Assembly (NCBI RefSeq): GCF_001042635.1
Contig: NZ_AP012331.1
Location: 1,674,001-1,738,000, forward strand
Direction: 5' to 3'
DNA length: 64,000 nt
Origin: Bifidobacterium scardovii JCM 12489 = DSM 13734
GTDB taxonomy: Bacteria > Actinomycetota > Actinomycetes > Actinomycetales > Bifidobacteriaceae
Shown here: positions 56,159 to 64,000 of the stretch, one piece after another
Position numbering within the stretch: the first letter of the stretch is position 1
Layout: each line of letters opens with the position of its first letter
Notes under the pieces: generated by a model
Databases searched by the model: none
Told to the model about the DNA's origin: nothing
What the model saw: the letters and a program-made list of their open reading frames with translations, nothing else
Translations under genes and position numbers: made by a program

Positions 56159-57529
56159 CTATTCCTCCTTGGTTGCTTGCGTTGGTGCTTGTGAAGATTG
56201 GGGCCCGCGTCCGGGCATGCTTGCGGTGGTTCGCGGGGCGCGCGGCCGATCGTCGTCCGCCGGCGCGTCGTGGGCCGCCGGCGCCGCGGAGGCGCGTTCG
56301 CGCACCCGCCGTGAGGCCCAGCGTATCCCGAAAATGGCGGCCATGCCAATCAGCGACAGCAGCCAGGCCGCGAACAGCCCGATCGCGGTCGGCCGGGCGA
56401 TCGTCTGCGTCGACTGCATGACGTCGACGCCGAGATGCGCGAGGCGCCCTTCGCCCAATCCGCCGTTGGACAGCAGAAAGACCAGCGAGGACATGACCGA
56501 CAGCATCGCCCCGGCGATGCAGAACGCGCCGGCCGGGTAGGCGAACGAGACGATCGTGGCGCGCACGTCGAGCCGGCGTTCGGGGGAACCGGCCCGCACG
56601 GCGAACCCGCGGCGCGACCACATCGCGATCAGGCCGGAGACCAGCCCGCAGGCCAGCGGCACCGACATGAGCAGCATGCGCACGCGGTCGTCGGCCACCG
56701 GTTGCGGGAGCAGGCCGAACACGGGGATCGCCGGCAACGAGGAGGACTGCCCGATCCACAGGGTGAACGAGCCGAGATCGCCGATGGCGAATCCCCCGCC
56801 GAATACCCACGACATCGCCCAGATGCACAGATTCGGCAGCCATGCCAGGCAGGCGATCGTCGTGACGATCCGCGAGCCGGTGCCCATGCCGATCATGGAG
56901 AACAGGCGGCCCATCGCGGCGTGGTTCTGCACGCTCCAGACGATGACGGTGACCATGCCGGCGCACAGGTACCCCGCCAGCGTGGCCATGCCCATCGTGA
57001 GTCCGACGCGCACCGTGCGGCGCAGCTCGGGCCCCATGACGTCGTGCAGCGCGCGCATCGCCTTGGCGGCGGCGCCCGACGCCGGCAGGGCAGCCAGCGC
57101 GTAGCCGGCGGAGAAGACCACGGCGCCTTTGGCCAGCACGACCCACAGGTCGTCCGTCAGGCCGGCGGCCGTGCCGTGGCGCAGCAGACCGGTCATCACC
57201 AGCCATACCGCCAGACCGGAGCAATAGCCGGCAATGCTGGTGGAGAACCGCTGCGCGAAGGCGCGTACCACGCCGACCAGCAGCAGGGTCAGCAGCAGGG
57301 GCACCAGGGTGAGCGTGACCGGGGACGCGATGAAGCCGACGCCCTGGCTCAGCAGCATGACGGCGCAAGTGAGCGACACGGCATAGGAGGAGAGATTGCC
57401 CCCGCCCTCCTCCATCGAGATGACCAGCAGCATCAGGGCGATGAAGCAGCCGAGCGACACGGCGAACACGGCCATGGCCGCCATCGCCGTCAGCGCCCCC
57501 TTGGCCCATGGTGTGATGCGTGCGATCAT
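56159..57529 (-). CDS. DUF6350 family polytopic membrane protein
   Basis: A 456-residue protein with about ten to twelve membrane segments and a cytoplasmic C-terminal tail of ~60 residues rich in Ala, Pro, Arg and Ser. Its place between sucD and purH is conserved in actinobacteria, where it is annotated DUF6350. The ATG overlaps the sucD stop (ATGA). No catalytic or transport motif is visible, so the function is unknown. Confidence 0.82.
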   Translation of the reverse strand: MIARITPWAKGALTAMAAMAVFAVSLGCFIALMLLVISMEEGGGNLSSYAVSLTCAVMLLSQGVGFIASPVTLTLVPLLLTLLLVGVVRAFAQRFSTSIAGYCSGLAVWLVMTGLLRHGTAAGLTDDLWVVLAKGAVVFSAGYALAALPASGAAAKAMRALHDVMGPELRRTVRVGLTMGMATLAGYLCAGMVTVIVWSVQNHAAMGRLFSMIGMGTGSRIVTTIACLAWLPNLCIWAMSWVFGGGFAIGDLGSFTLWIGQSSSLPAIPVFGLLPQPVADDRVRMLLMSVPLACGLVSGLIAMWSRRGFAVRAGSPERRLDVRATIVSFAYPAGAFCIAGAMLSVMSSLVFLLSNGGLGEGRLAHLGVDVMQSTQTIARPTAIGLFAAWLLSLIGMAAIFGIRWASRRVRERASAAPAAHDAPADDDRPRAPRTTASMPGRGPQSSQAPTQATKEE

Positions 57530-58452
57530 ATCAGCGAATGTTCGGCGAGCACCTCACGCATGATGTCGGCGGTCTGGCCGGGGGTTCTGCCGACGCGGAT
57601 GCCGACGGCCTCGAGCGCCTCCTTCTTGTCCTTCGCGGTGCCCTTGCCGCCCGAGACGATGGCGCCGGCATGGCCCATCTGCTTGCCTTCGGGCGCGGTG
57701 AACCCGGCGATGTAGGCGACGACCGGCTTGGTCATGTGCTCGGCGGCCCACCGGGCGGCGTCCTGTTCGGCGCTGCCGCCGATCTCGCCGATCATGACGA
57801 CGGCCTTGGTGTTCTCGTCCGCCTCGAAGGCCTCGAGCGCCTCCTGCAGCGTGGTGCCGACGATCGGATCGCCGCCGGCGCCGAGGCACGCGGTGAAGCC
57901 GATGTCGCTCAGCTCGCCCATCAGCTGATAGGTCAGGGTTCCGGACTTGGAGACCAGGCCGAGCGGACCGCGCGAGACGATGCCGTCGGGGATGATGCCC
58001 AGGTTCACGCCGTGCGACTGCGGCGAGGAGGGCAGCGTCATGAGCCCCGGGCAGTTCGGCCCGACGATGCGGATGCCCTTGCGCAGCGCAAGCTCCACGA
58101 AGTAGGCGCTGTCGGCGACCGGGATGCCCTCGGTGATGACCACGATCAGCTCGATGCCCGCTTCCACGGCCTCCACGACCGCCCCCTTGGCGAACCGAGG
58201 CGGCACGAACACCACGCTGGCCTTGGCGCCGGTGGCCTCGCGCGCCTCGGCGCAGGTGGCGTAGACCGGGACCTCGGCGTCGACGCCGTCACGCGCCGCG
58301 GGGAAGGTGACCGTGGTGCCGGCCTTGCGCGGGTTCACGCCGCCGACGATGTTCGTGCCGGCCCTGAGCATGCGCGCGGTGTGGGTCATGCCCTGGTGGC
58401 CGGTCATGCCCTGGACGATGACCGGGGCGCCGTCTTCGATGAACAATGCCAT
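57526..58452 (-). CDS. sucD: Succinyl-CoA synthetase, alpha subunit
   Basis: The 308-residue subunit that binds CoA and carries the phosphorylated histidine ([17 protein letters not shown] lies after the histidine-containing [10 protein letters not shown]). The CoA-binding region has [11 protein letters not shown]. Together with SucC it interconverts succinyl-CoA and succinate with nucleotide triphosphate formation. The start overlaps the sucC stop by one base (TGATG). Confidence 0.95.
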   Translation of the reverse strand: MALFIEDGAPVIVQGMTGHQGMTHTARMLRAGTNIVGGVNPRKAGTTVTFPAARDGVDAEVPVYATCAEAREATGAKASVVFVPPRFAKGAVVEAVEAGIELIVVITEGIPVADSAYFVELALRKGIRIVGPNCPGLMTLPSSPQSHGVNLGIIPDGIVSRGPLGLVSKSGTLTYQLMGELSDIGFTACLGAGGDPIVGTTLQEALEAFEADENTKAVVMIGEIGGSAEQDAARWAAEHMTKPVVAYIAGFTAPEGKQMGHAGAIVSGGKGTAKDKKEALEAVGIRVGRTPGQTADIMREVLAEHSLI

Positions 58453-59654
58453 CAGTCGTTCTCCTTTGCGTCTGCCGCGTCGGCCGCGAGGCGGGCGGCC
58501 TGCTGGGCGGCCTGCTCCATGGTGTCCGCGACGTGCAGGTTCGGGTTGTTCGCGTGGGCGAGGATCCTCAGGCCCTCGTCGGCCGCGTTGCCGTCGAAGC
58601 GCACCACGATCGGCTTGGCCGCGTGCAGGGCGTCGAGCGCCCCGAGGATGCCTTCGGCGACCTGCGCGCAGGAGGTGATGCCGCCGTACACGTTGACGAA
58701 CACGGACCTGACCTGCGGGTCGGCGAGCACGATCTCCAGGCTGGAGGCCATGACCTCGGCCGAGGCGCCGCCGCCGATGTCGAGGAAGTTGGCGGGCTTG
58801 ACTCCGGTGCCCTGCTCCTGGCCGGCGCCGGACACGGCGTCCAGGGAGCTCATGACCAGGCCGGCGCCGTTGCCGATCACGCCGACCTCGCCGTGCAGGT
58901 GCACGTAGTGCAGGCCGTGCTCGCGGGCACGCAGCTCGTAAGGGTCGGCATCCACCGAATCGGCGAAGCGCTTCCAGTCGTCGTGGCGGAATGCGGCGTT
59001 GTCGTCCAGCGAGATCTTCGCGTCGAGCGCGCACAGGGACTTCGAGGACTCGTCGTCGGGATCGCCGATCTTGGCGAGCGGGTTGATCTCCACCAGCGTG
59101 GCGTCGGTGTTCTTGAAGCACTGCCACATCTTGAGCAGGATCTGCGCCGCCTGGTTCTCGTCGGCGTGGTAGAAGCCGATGCTGTTGGCCATGGCGGTCG
59201 CCGCCTCGAGGTCGAAGTCGCCGAGCGCGTCGATGTGCAGGCGCTTGACGGCCTCCGGGTGCTCCTTGGCGATCTGCTCGACCTCGGTGCCGCCGTTGGC
59301 CGTGGCCAGCACGTCGAAGTCGCGCGAGGAACGGTCCACGGAGATGGACACGTAGTACTCGTGCAGGATGTTCTCGGCCTGCGCGACGAGCACGCCGTGC
59401 ACCTTGTGGCCGTGGATGGTCATGGGCAGGATGCCTTCGGCGAGCAGGATGGCCTCGTCGCGGTTCCTGGCGAGCTTGACGCCGCCGGCCTGGCCGCGAT
59501 GGCCGATCTTCACCTGCGCCTTGATGACGCACGGATAGCCGAGCTTGTCGGCCGCCTCGGCGACCTCATGCGAGTTCTGCGCGTAGATCGCGCGCGGCGT
59601 GGGGATGTCCTGCTCCTCGAGCAGCTCCCGTGCCTGGTATTCATACAGATCCAT
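58452..59654 (-). CDS. sucC: Succinyl-CoA synthetase, beta subunit
   Basis: ATP-grasp subunit of 400 residues starting [20 protein letters not shown]. The grasp domain ([18 protein letters not shown]) and the C-terminal [17 protein letters not shown] are typical. Bifidobacteria lack a complete TCA cycle, so the enzyme probably provides succinyl-CoA or succinate for biosynthesis; that role is inference. GGAAG lies eight bases before the ATG. First gene of sucC-sucD-DUF6350-purH. Confidence 0.95.
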   Translation of the reverse strand: MDLYEYQARELLEEQDIPTPRAIYAQNSHEVAEAADKLGYPCVIKAQVKIGHRGQAGGVKLARNRDEAILLAEGILPMTIHGHKVHGVLVAQAENILHEYYVSISVDRSSRDFDVLATANGGTEVEQIAKEHPEAVKRLHIDALGDFDLEAATAMANSIGFYHADENQAAQILLKMWQCFKNTDATLVEINPLAKIGDPDDESSKSLCALDAKISLDDNAAFRHDDWKRFADSVDADPYELRAREHGLHYVHLHGEVGVIGNGAGLVMSSLDAVSGAGQEQGTGVKPANFLDIGGGASAEVMASSLEIVLADPQVRSVFVNVYGGITSCAQVAEGILGALDALHAAKPIVVRFDGNAADEGLRILAHANNPNLHVADTMEQAAQQAARLAADAADAKEND

Positions 59655-59703
59655 AGGTGCTTCCAGCCCTTTCCTGTCGATGGGGGTCCTGTCGGGTGCG
59701 CGG

Positions 59704-60282
59704 TCAGGCCGGCATGGTGACCAGCGAGCTGGTCGGCACGTCGCCGAGACTGGCGACGCCGCCAAGGCCTTCGAGCTCCATGACGAAGCCGAAGCCGGCG
59801 ACCTCGCCGCCCGCCTGGCGGATCAGGTCGGCCGCCGCCTTGGCGGTGCCGCCCGTGGCGATCAGGTCGTCGACGATGAGCACGCGCTCGCCCGGCCGGA
59901 CGAGATCGGTCTCGATCTCCACCGAGGCGGTGCCGTATTCGAGGTCATAGGATTCGGCGATGGTGTCGGGGGGCAGCTTGCCGGCCTTGCGGATGGCGAG
60001 GAACCCCTTGCCCAGATGCGCGGCGAGGGCCGGGCCGAACAGGAATCCCCTCGCCTCGAGCCCGGCGACCGCGTCGAAGGAGTCGGCGGGAACCGGCAGC
60101 GCGGCCTCGAGTCCCTCCATCAGCAGGCACAGCGCCTTGGGATCGGCCAACACGGGCATGAAATCACGGAAGATGATGCCCTCTTTGGGGAAGCCCGGCA
60201 CGGAACGGATGCGGGAGACCAGGTACTGGGCCTGCTCCCGACCGATCCTGTCCAATTGCGTGATCGTGATATCCGATGACAT
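59704..60282 (-). CDS. apt: Adenine phosphoribosyltransferase
   Basis: Salvages adenine to AMP with PRPP. The 192 residues have GLEARGFLFGPALAA and the PRPP-binding VLIVDDLIATGGTA. The ATG at MSSDITI follows AGG by eight bases; a GTG three codons upstream is an alternative. It lies between yajC and sucC on the same strand. Confidence 0.93.
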   Translation of the reverse strand: MSSDITITQLDRIGREQAQYLVSRIRSVPGFPKEGIIFRDFMPVLADPKALCLLMEGLEAALPVPADSFDAVAGLEARGFLFGPALAAHLGKGFLAIRKAGKLPPDTIAESYDLEYGTASVEIETDLVRPGERVLIVDDLIATGGTAKAAADLIRQAGGEVAGFGFVMELEGLGGVASLGDVPTSSLVTMPA

Positions 60283-60345
60283 GCTCTGCACCTGCCTTGT
60301 CGAAGAATTACATCAATACGTGGGATGGGTGGCCGACGGGCGGAA

Positions 60346-60780
60346 TCACTTCGCCTCGTCGGAGGACGCGCCGGCGCCGCTCGCGGTCTCGTCATCGGAC
60401 GCGGCCTCGGCGGGCTGTGCCTCGATGGTCTGCTCCACCGGCACCTGTGCCTCGTCGCCGCCGTCCTGCGGCAGCGGGTTGCCGTTCTCGTCCACCTCGT
60501 CGTCGCTCACATAGGCCGGGCGCACGTACTCGCGGCTGATCGCGTTGAAGCCGAAGCGCAGCTTCGAGCCCTCGGAATCGATGACGATCTCCTCATACTG
60601 CGTGTCGACGGACACGACCTTGCCAATCACGCCGCCGATGGTGATGACCTCGGTGCCGGGCTGCAGGTTGGCGCGGAAATCCTGCTTCTCCTGCTGCTGC
60701 TGCTTCGCCTTGCGCGACTGCCACCACATCATGCCGATCATGAGGACGAAGATGATGATGAGAAAACCGTACTGCTCCAA
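60346..60780 (-). CDS. yajC: Preprotein translocase subunit YajC
   Basis: A 144-residue single-span membrane protein. The N-terminal segment (GFLIIIFVLMIGMMWW) is followed by QSRKAKQQQQEK and the family core LQPGTEVITIGGVIGKV. The C-terminal ~60 residues form an acidic Asp/Glu/Ala tail. The start is TTG with AAGGAG six bases before it. Position downstream of ruvB is a conserved actinobacterial order. Confidence 0.9.
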   Translation of the reverse strand: MEQYGFLIIIFVLMIGMMWWQSRKAKQQQQEKQDFRANLQPGTEVITIGGVIGKVVSVDTQYEEIVIDSEGSKLRFGFNAISREYVRPAYVSDDEVDENGNPLPQDGGDEAQVPVEQTIEAQPAEAASDDETASGAGASSDEAK

Positions 60781-60840
60781 TTGAGTCTCCTTGCGTCTGA
60801 TCCGCCCAACGAACGGGAGGATAGGTCCAAAACTGAGATT

Positions 60841-61929
60841 TTAGAATAGCTTGCTGACATCATCGCGGGGGTGGAGCCCCAAATGCCCCCATGCCTTCTC
60901 CGTCGCCACGCGGCCTTTGGGCGTGCGCACGAGGAATCCCTCGCGCACCAGGTACGGCTCGCATACCGTCTCGACGGTCTCCGCCTCCTCGCCGACCATG
61001 GCCGACAGCGTGTTCAGACCGACCGGGCCGCCGTTGAACTGCCTGACGATGGCGTTGAGCACGGCGATGTCGAGCCGGTCGAGCCCCTCGGCGTCGATCT
61101 GGTACAGGGACAGCGCCTCCTTGACGTCATCCGCGCCGACCTTATCCAGATCGTGGACGATGGCCCAGTCGCGCACGCGGCGCAGCAGGCGGTTGGCGAT
61201 ACGCGGCGTGCCGCGGGAACGCACGGCCATCTCGTGGGCCGCGTCCTCGACCAGCCGCACGCCCAGCACGAGCGAGGAGCGCTCGATGAGCTTCTCCAGC
61301 TCCTCGTGCGGGTAGAAGTCCAGATGCGCGGTGAAGCCGAACCGCGCGCGCAGCGGCGAGGGCAGCATGCCCTCGCGCGTGGTGGCGCCGATCACCGTGA
61401 ACCGGGGCAGCGTCAGCGGGATCGAGGAGGCCCCCGGCCCCTTGCCGACCATCACGTCGACGCGGAAGTCCTCCATCGCGATGTACAGCAGCTCCTCGGC
61501 GGCCCGCGGCAGGCGGTGGATCTCGTCGATGAACAGCACTTCGCCGGCGTCCAGCGAGCTCAGGATCGACGCGAGGTCGCCGGCGTGCTGGATGGCCGGG
61601 CCGGAGGTGATGCGGATGGGCACGCCGAGCTCGTTGGCCACGATCATCGCCAGGGTGGTCTTGCCAAGGCCCGGAGGGCCGGCGAGCAGGATGTGGTCGG
61701 GGGGCACCTCGCGCTTGCGGGCCGCGTCGAGGAACAGCTGCAGCTGCGCCTTGAGCCGGGGCTGGCCGATGAAGCCGTCAAGCACATGGGGGCGCAGCTC
61801 CTCGTCGCTGACCGGCTCATTGCCGATCGGCGCGGCGGACACCATGCGCAGCGACTCCTCGTTCGCGCCGGTGTTGGGCTGCTCGCCTTCGGTGCGCTCG
61901 TCGGTGCGCTCGTTGTATGCCATCGTCAT
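60841..61929 (-). CDS. ruvB: Holliday junction branch migration helicase RuvB
   Basis: AAA+ motor of 362 residues that drives branch migration with RuvA. Walker A is GPPGLGKTT, Walker B LFIDEIHR, and the sensor and arginine-finger regions are [10 protein letters not shown] and LRARFG. A disordered N-terminal extension of ~35 residues is usual in actinobacteria. AAGGTG lies before the ATG, three bases after the ruvA stop. It belongs to a transcript controlled by a LexA box before ruvA. Confidence 0.97.
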   Translation of the reverse strand: MTMAYNERTDERTEGEQPNTGANEESLRMVSAAPIGNEPVSDEELRPHVLDGFIGQPRLKAQLQLFLDAARKREVPPDHILLAGPPGLGKTTLAMIVANELGVPIRITSGPAIQHAGDLASILSSLDAGEVLFIDEIHRLPRAAEELLYIAMEDFRVDVMVGKGPGASSIPLTLPRFTVIGATTREGMLPSPLRARFGFTAHLDFYPHEELEKLIERSSLVLGVRLVEDAAHEMAVRSRGTPRIANRLLRRVRDWAIVHDLDKVGADDVKEALSLYQIDAEGLDRLDIAVLNAIVRQFNGGPVGLNTLSAMVGEEAETVETVCEPYLVREGFLVRTPKGRVATEKAWGHLGLHPRDDVSKLF

Positions 61930-61932
61930 CTA

Positions 61933-62553
61933 TCACCTTCCGCGGTCGAGGGAGGCCAGGGCGAGTTTGAGCGCGCGGGGCACGTCCTCGGCGGCCAGCG
62001 GCAGCGTGATGCCGTTGGCCGCGCAGGCCGTCTCCACGGCCGCCTGCGCGTCGGGCTGGCGCCAGCCGAGCGACATCAGGCCTTCGACCACCTGCGCCGT
62101 ATGCGGGTCGCCCTCCTGGCGGCGCGCCGGCGCCGGGCCGGCCTCGATCGAGTCGAGGTCGATCGAGCCCTTCAGTTCCAGGATGATCTTCTGCGCGCCC
62201 TTCTTGCCCAATCCGGGCGCCTTGGCCAGGGCCGCGGCGTCGCCGTCGGCGACGGCCTTGGCCAGCCGGTCCGGCGGCAGCGTCGACAGCAGCGACAGCG
62301 CCACCTTGGGGCCGATGCCGCTGACCTTCTGCAGCTGCAGGAACATGCGCTTGGACGCCGACGACAGGAACCCGAACAGCGTGATCGCGTCCTGCGACAC
62401 GCTCAGCGACGTGTACACGCGCGTCTCCTGCCCGGCGTGCAGCGCAGACAGGTCGGCCGAGGGCATCCGGGTCTCGTACCCGACGCCGCCGACCTCGATG
62501 ATGGCATGGTCCGCGTTCACCTCGGCGACGCGGCCGCTGAGCATTCCAATCAT
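61933..62553 (-). CDS. ruvA: Holliday junction DNA-binding protein RuvA
   Basis: A 206-residue protein that holds the four-way junction. It begins MIGMLSGRVAEV, has tandem helix-hairpin-helix motifs (VSGIGPKVALSLLS and APGLGKKGAQKIILEL) and the C-terminal RuvB-binding domain. AGGGGA precedes the ATG. A perfect LexA box ends 26 bases upstream. Confidence 0.97.
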   Translation of the reverse strand: MIGMLSGRVAEVNADHAIIEVGGVGYETRMPSADLSALHAGQETRVYTSLSVSQDAITLFGFLSSASKRMFLQLQKVSGIGPKVALSLLSTLPPDRLAKAVADGDAAALAKAPGLGKKGAQKIILELKGSIDLDSIEAGPAPARRQEGDPHTAQVVEGLMSLGWRQPDAQAAVETACAANGITLPLAAEDVPRALKLALASLDRGR

Positions 62554-62578
62554 GGCGATCCCCTAGCATTCCAAAGTT

Positions 62579-62594
62579 TCGAACATCTGTTCGA
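62579..62594. promoter_or_regulatory. LexA (SOS) box upstream of ruvA
   Basis: TCGAACATCTGTTCGA is a perfect match to the actinobacterial LexA consensus, placed between the ruvC stop and the ruvA start. It differs by only one base from the box before uvrB. Confidence 0.92.
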
Positions 62595-62599
62595 TCAGT

Positions 62600-63181
62600 C
62601 TACATGCCGCGGTCGACGCTGTGCCGGCGCTTGGATCGCTGCGCTGCTTCGGCCCACTGCCGCTGGGCCGCCGTCAGGTGCTGCTCGCGCTCGCCGCCCT
62701 GCAGCGCGCCGGCGGGGCGCAGGGCATGGCAGATCGCCACGGCCAGCGCGTCGGCCGCGTCGGCGGGCTTCGGCGGCTCGTTGAGCCCGAGGATGCGGGC
62801 GACCATGCGCTCGACCTGGATCTTCTCGGCCTTGCCGTTGCCGGTGATCGCCAGCTTCGATTCGGTCGGCGTGTGCAGGGCCACCGGGATGCCCCGCTGC
62901 GCGGCCGCGAGCATCGCCAGGCCGGCGGCCTGCGCGGTGCCGAGCACGGTGTTGCGGTTCTCCTGCGCGAACACGCGCTCGATCGACACGGTGTCTGGCG
63001 CGAAGCGCTCGATCTTCTCGGCCAATCCGTTGTAGATCGCCAGCAGGCGCAGATCCTGCGAGGTATCGGGCGACGAGCGCACCACATCGACGTGGATAAA
63101 CGAAAGCCGGCGGTGAGCGCCGGCTTCGATCACGCCGACCCCGCACCGGGTGAGCCCGGGGTCGACGCCAAGGATGATCAC
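62600..63181 (-). CDS. ruvC: Holliday junction resolvase RuvC
   Basis: Endonuclease that cuts Holliday junctions. The 193 residues show the acidic active-site motifs [21 protein letters not shown] and the C-terminal [13 protein letters not shown]. The C-terminal ~40 residues are a basic extension. GTG start, five bases after the yebC stop. The ruvA LexA box sits immediately downstream, so ruvC itself is transcribed with yebC and is probably not under that box. Confidence 0.95.
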   Translation of the reverse strand: MIILGVDPGLTRCGVGVIEAGAHRRLSFIHVDVVRSSPDTSQDLRLLAIYNGLAEKIERFAPDTVSIERVFAQENRNTVLGTAQAAGLAMLAAAQRGIPVALHTPTESKLAITGNGKAEKIQVERMVARILGLNEPPKPADAADALAVAICHALRPAGALQGGEREQHLTAAQRQWAEAAQRSKRRHSVDRGM

Positions 63182-63186
63182 GAGGT

Positions 63187-63942
63187 CTACTCCTCGTCGA
63201 GCTGGGCCATCACCTCGTCGGAGGCGGTCCAGTTGGAGTAGATGTTCTGCACGTCGTCCAAGTCATCGAGGTTGTCGATGAGCTTGGACACCTTGCGGGC
63301 GTCCTCGAGGCTCAGCTCGACCTCGTTCTTCGGGCGCATGACCATATCGGCGGAATCGTAGTCGAAACCGGCGTCCTGCAGGCTCTTGCGCACGGCGTGC
63401 AGATCGGACGGATCGGTGACCACGGTGAACACCTCGCCATCGTCGATCACGTCCTCGGCACCGGCGTCGCCGGCCTTCTCGAACAGGTCGTCGAAGTCGA
63501 CGCCCTCGGACGGCACCTCGATCTGGCCCTTGCGCTCGAAGTTGAAGCTCACGGAGCCGGAGGTGGCCAGCGAGCCGTTGCCCTTGGTCAGCGTGGAGCG
63601 CACTTCGGCGGCCGCGCGGTTGCGGTTGTCGGTCAAGCACTCGATGATCAGGCCGACGCCGGCGGGGGCGTAGCCCTCGTACACGATGTCCTCGTAGCTG
63701 GCGCCGCCGGCTTCCTCACCGGAGCCGCGCTTGACGGCGCGCTTGATGTTGTCGGCCGGCATCGAGGCCTTCTTGGCCTTGTAGATGGCATCGTACAGGG
63801 ACGGGTTGCCGTCCGGGTCGCCGCCGCCCATGCGGGCCGCGATCTCGATGTTCTTGATCAGCTTGGCGAACAGCTTGCCGCGCTTGGCGTCGATGGCGGC
63901 CTTCTTGTGCTTGGTGGTCGCCCACTTGGAATGCCCTGACAT
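63187..63942 (-). CDS. YebC/PmpR family protein
   Basis: A 251-residue protein of the YebC/TACO1 family, linked to transcription regulation and, in recent work, to translation of difficult proline-rich stretches. It begins [22 protein letters not shown], with [19 protein letters not shown] and the acidic C-terminal domain. Full length. It opens the yebC-ruvC group. Only 58 bases of upstream sequence remain in the window. Confidence 0.95.
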   Translation of the reverse strand: MSGHSKWATTKHKKAAIDAKRGKLFAKLIKNIEIAARMGGGDPDGNPSLYDAIYKAKKASMPADNIKRAVKRGSGEEAGGASYEDIVYEGYAPAGVGLIIECLTDNRNRAAAEVRSTLTKGNGSLATSGSVSFNFERKGQIEVPSEGVDFDDLFEKAGDAGAEDVIDDGEVFTVVTDPSDLHAVRKSLQDAGFDYDSADMVMRPKNEVELSLEDARKVSKLIDNLDDLDDVQNIYSNWTASDEVMAQLDEE

Positions 63943-64000
63943 AATGCTCCTAGCAGGTAGTGGATAAAACTGACAAACGAGACGATTTTAGAGCGGTTCG

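Overview
The window comes from a high-GC Gram-positive bacterium, almost certainly a Bifidobacterium. The signs are actinobacterial WhiB proteins, CarD next to IspF, actinobacterial-type LexA and Zur boxes, a cytidylate kinase fused to the GTPase Der, and synteny such as eno-ftsB-DUF501-ppx and whiB-glycosyltransferase-DUF5719. I do not name a species. Almost all of it is dense chromosomal core: genes are often joined by 1 to 4 bp overlaps (ATGA, GTGA, TAATG), and most sit on the minus strand.

Layout. 0-9.6 kb: tRNA-Leu(CAA), a Nudix hydrolase, pyk, a TerC protein, coaE-uvrB, rpsA, folD. 9.6-13 kb: a metal (probably zinc) ABC transporter with a Zur box. 13-18.5 kb: carD-ispF, glgB and a two-component system. 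18.6-20.6 kb: HAD phosphatase-comF and a degenerate zincin. 20.6-23.5 kb: a lower-GC decayed island with an integrase remnant, a small ORF overlapping a GNAT gene, a membrane protein and an antitoxin fragment. 23.5-32.9 kb: a cell-envelope and WhiB cluster (DUF5719, a large glycosyltransferase, two whiB genes, an LCP ligase, an FtsK/EccC-like ATPase). 33-37.6 kb: a PdtaS-like kinase, hemolysin III, greA, FKBP, a membrane protein. 37.7-38.65 kb: a second lower-GC islet with two unknown genes (one frameshifted) beside tRNA-Leu(TAA). 38.8-45.3 kb: ppx, DUF501, ftsB, eno, GNAT, an AEC permease, a lipoprotein. 45.3-45.8 kb: a repeat-rich intergenic region. 45.8-64 kb: mfd-pth, cmk-der-rluB, aquaporin, DUF3017, purH-DUF6350-sucCD, apt, yajC, and the yebC-ruvC-ruvAB cluster.

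Regulatory logic visible in the DNA: perfect LexA boxes precede uvrB (inside the coaE reading frame) and ruvA. Nearly identical 16-bp LacI-type palindromes lie at the same distance from the predicted promoters of the two lower-glycolysis genes, pyk and eno. A Zur box overlaps the predicted promoter of the metal ABC ATPase-permease pair.

The least explained structures are an array of seven 14-bp repeats in strictly alternating orientation with a period near 32 bp (45400-45609), followed by a 94-bp tandem duplication that includes the end of mfd; a bipartite double-hairpin element found three times; and the two decayed lower-GC islets. No CRISPR array, intact prophage or intact insertion sequence was seen.
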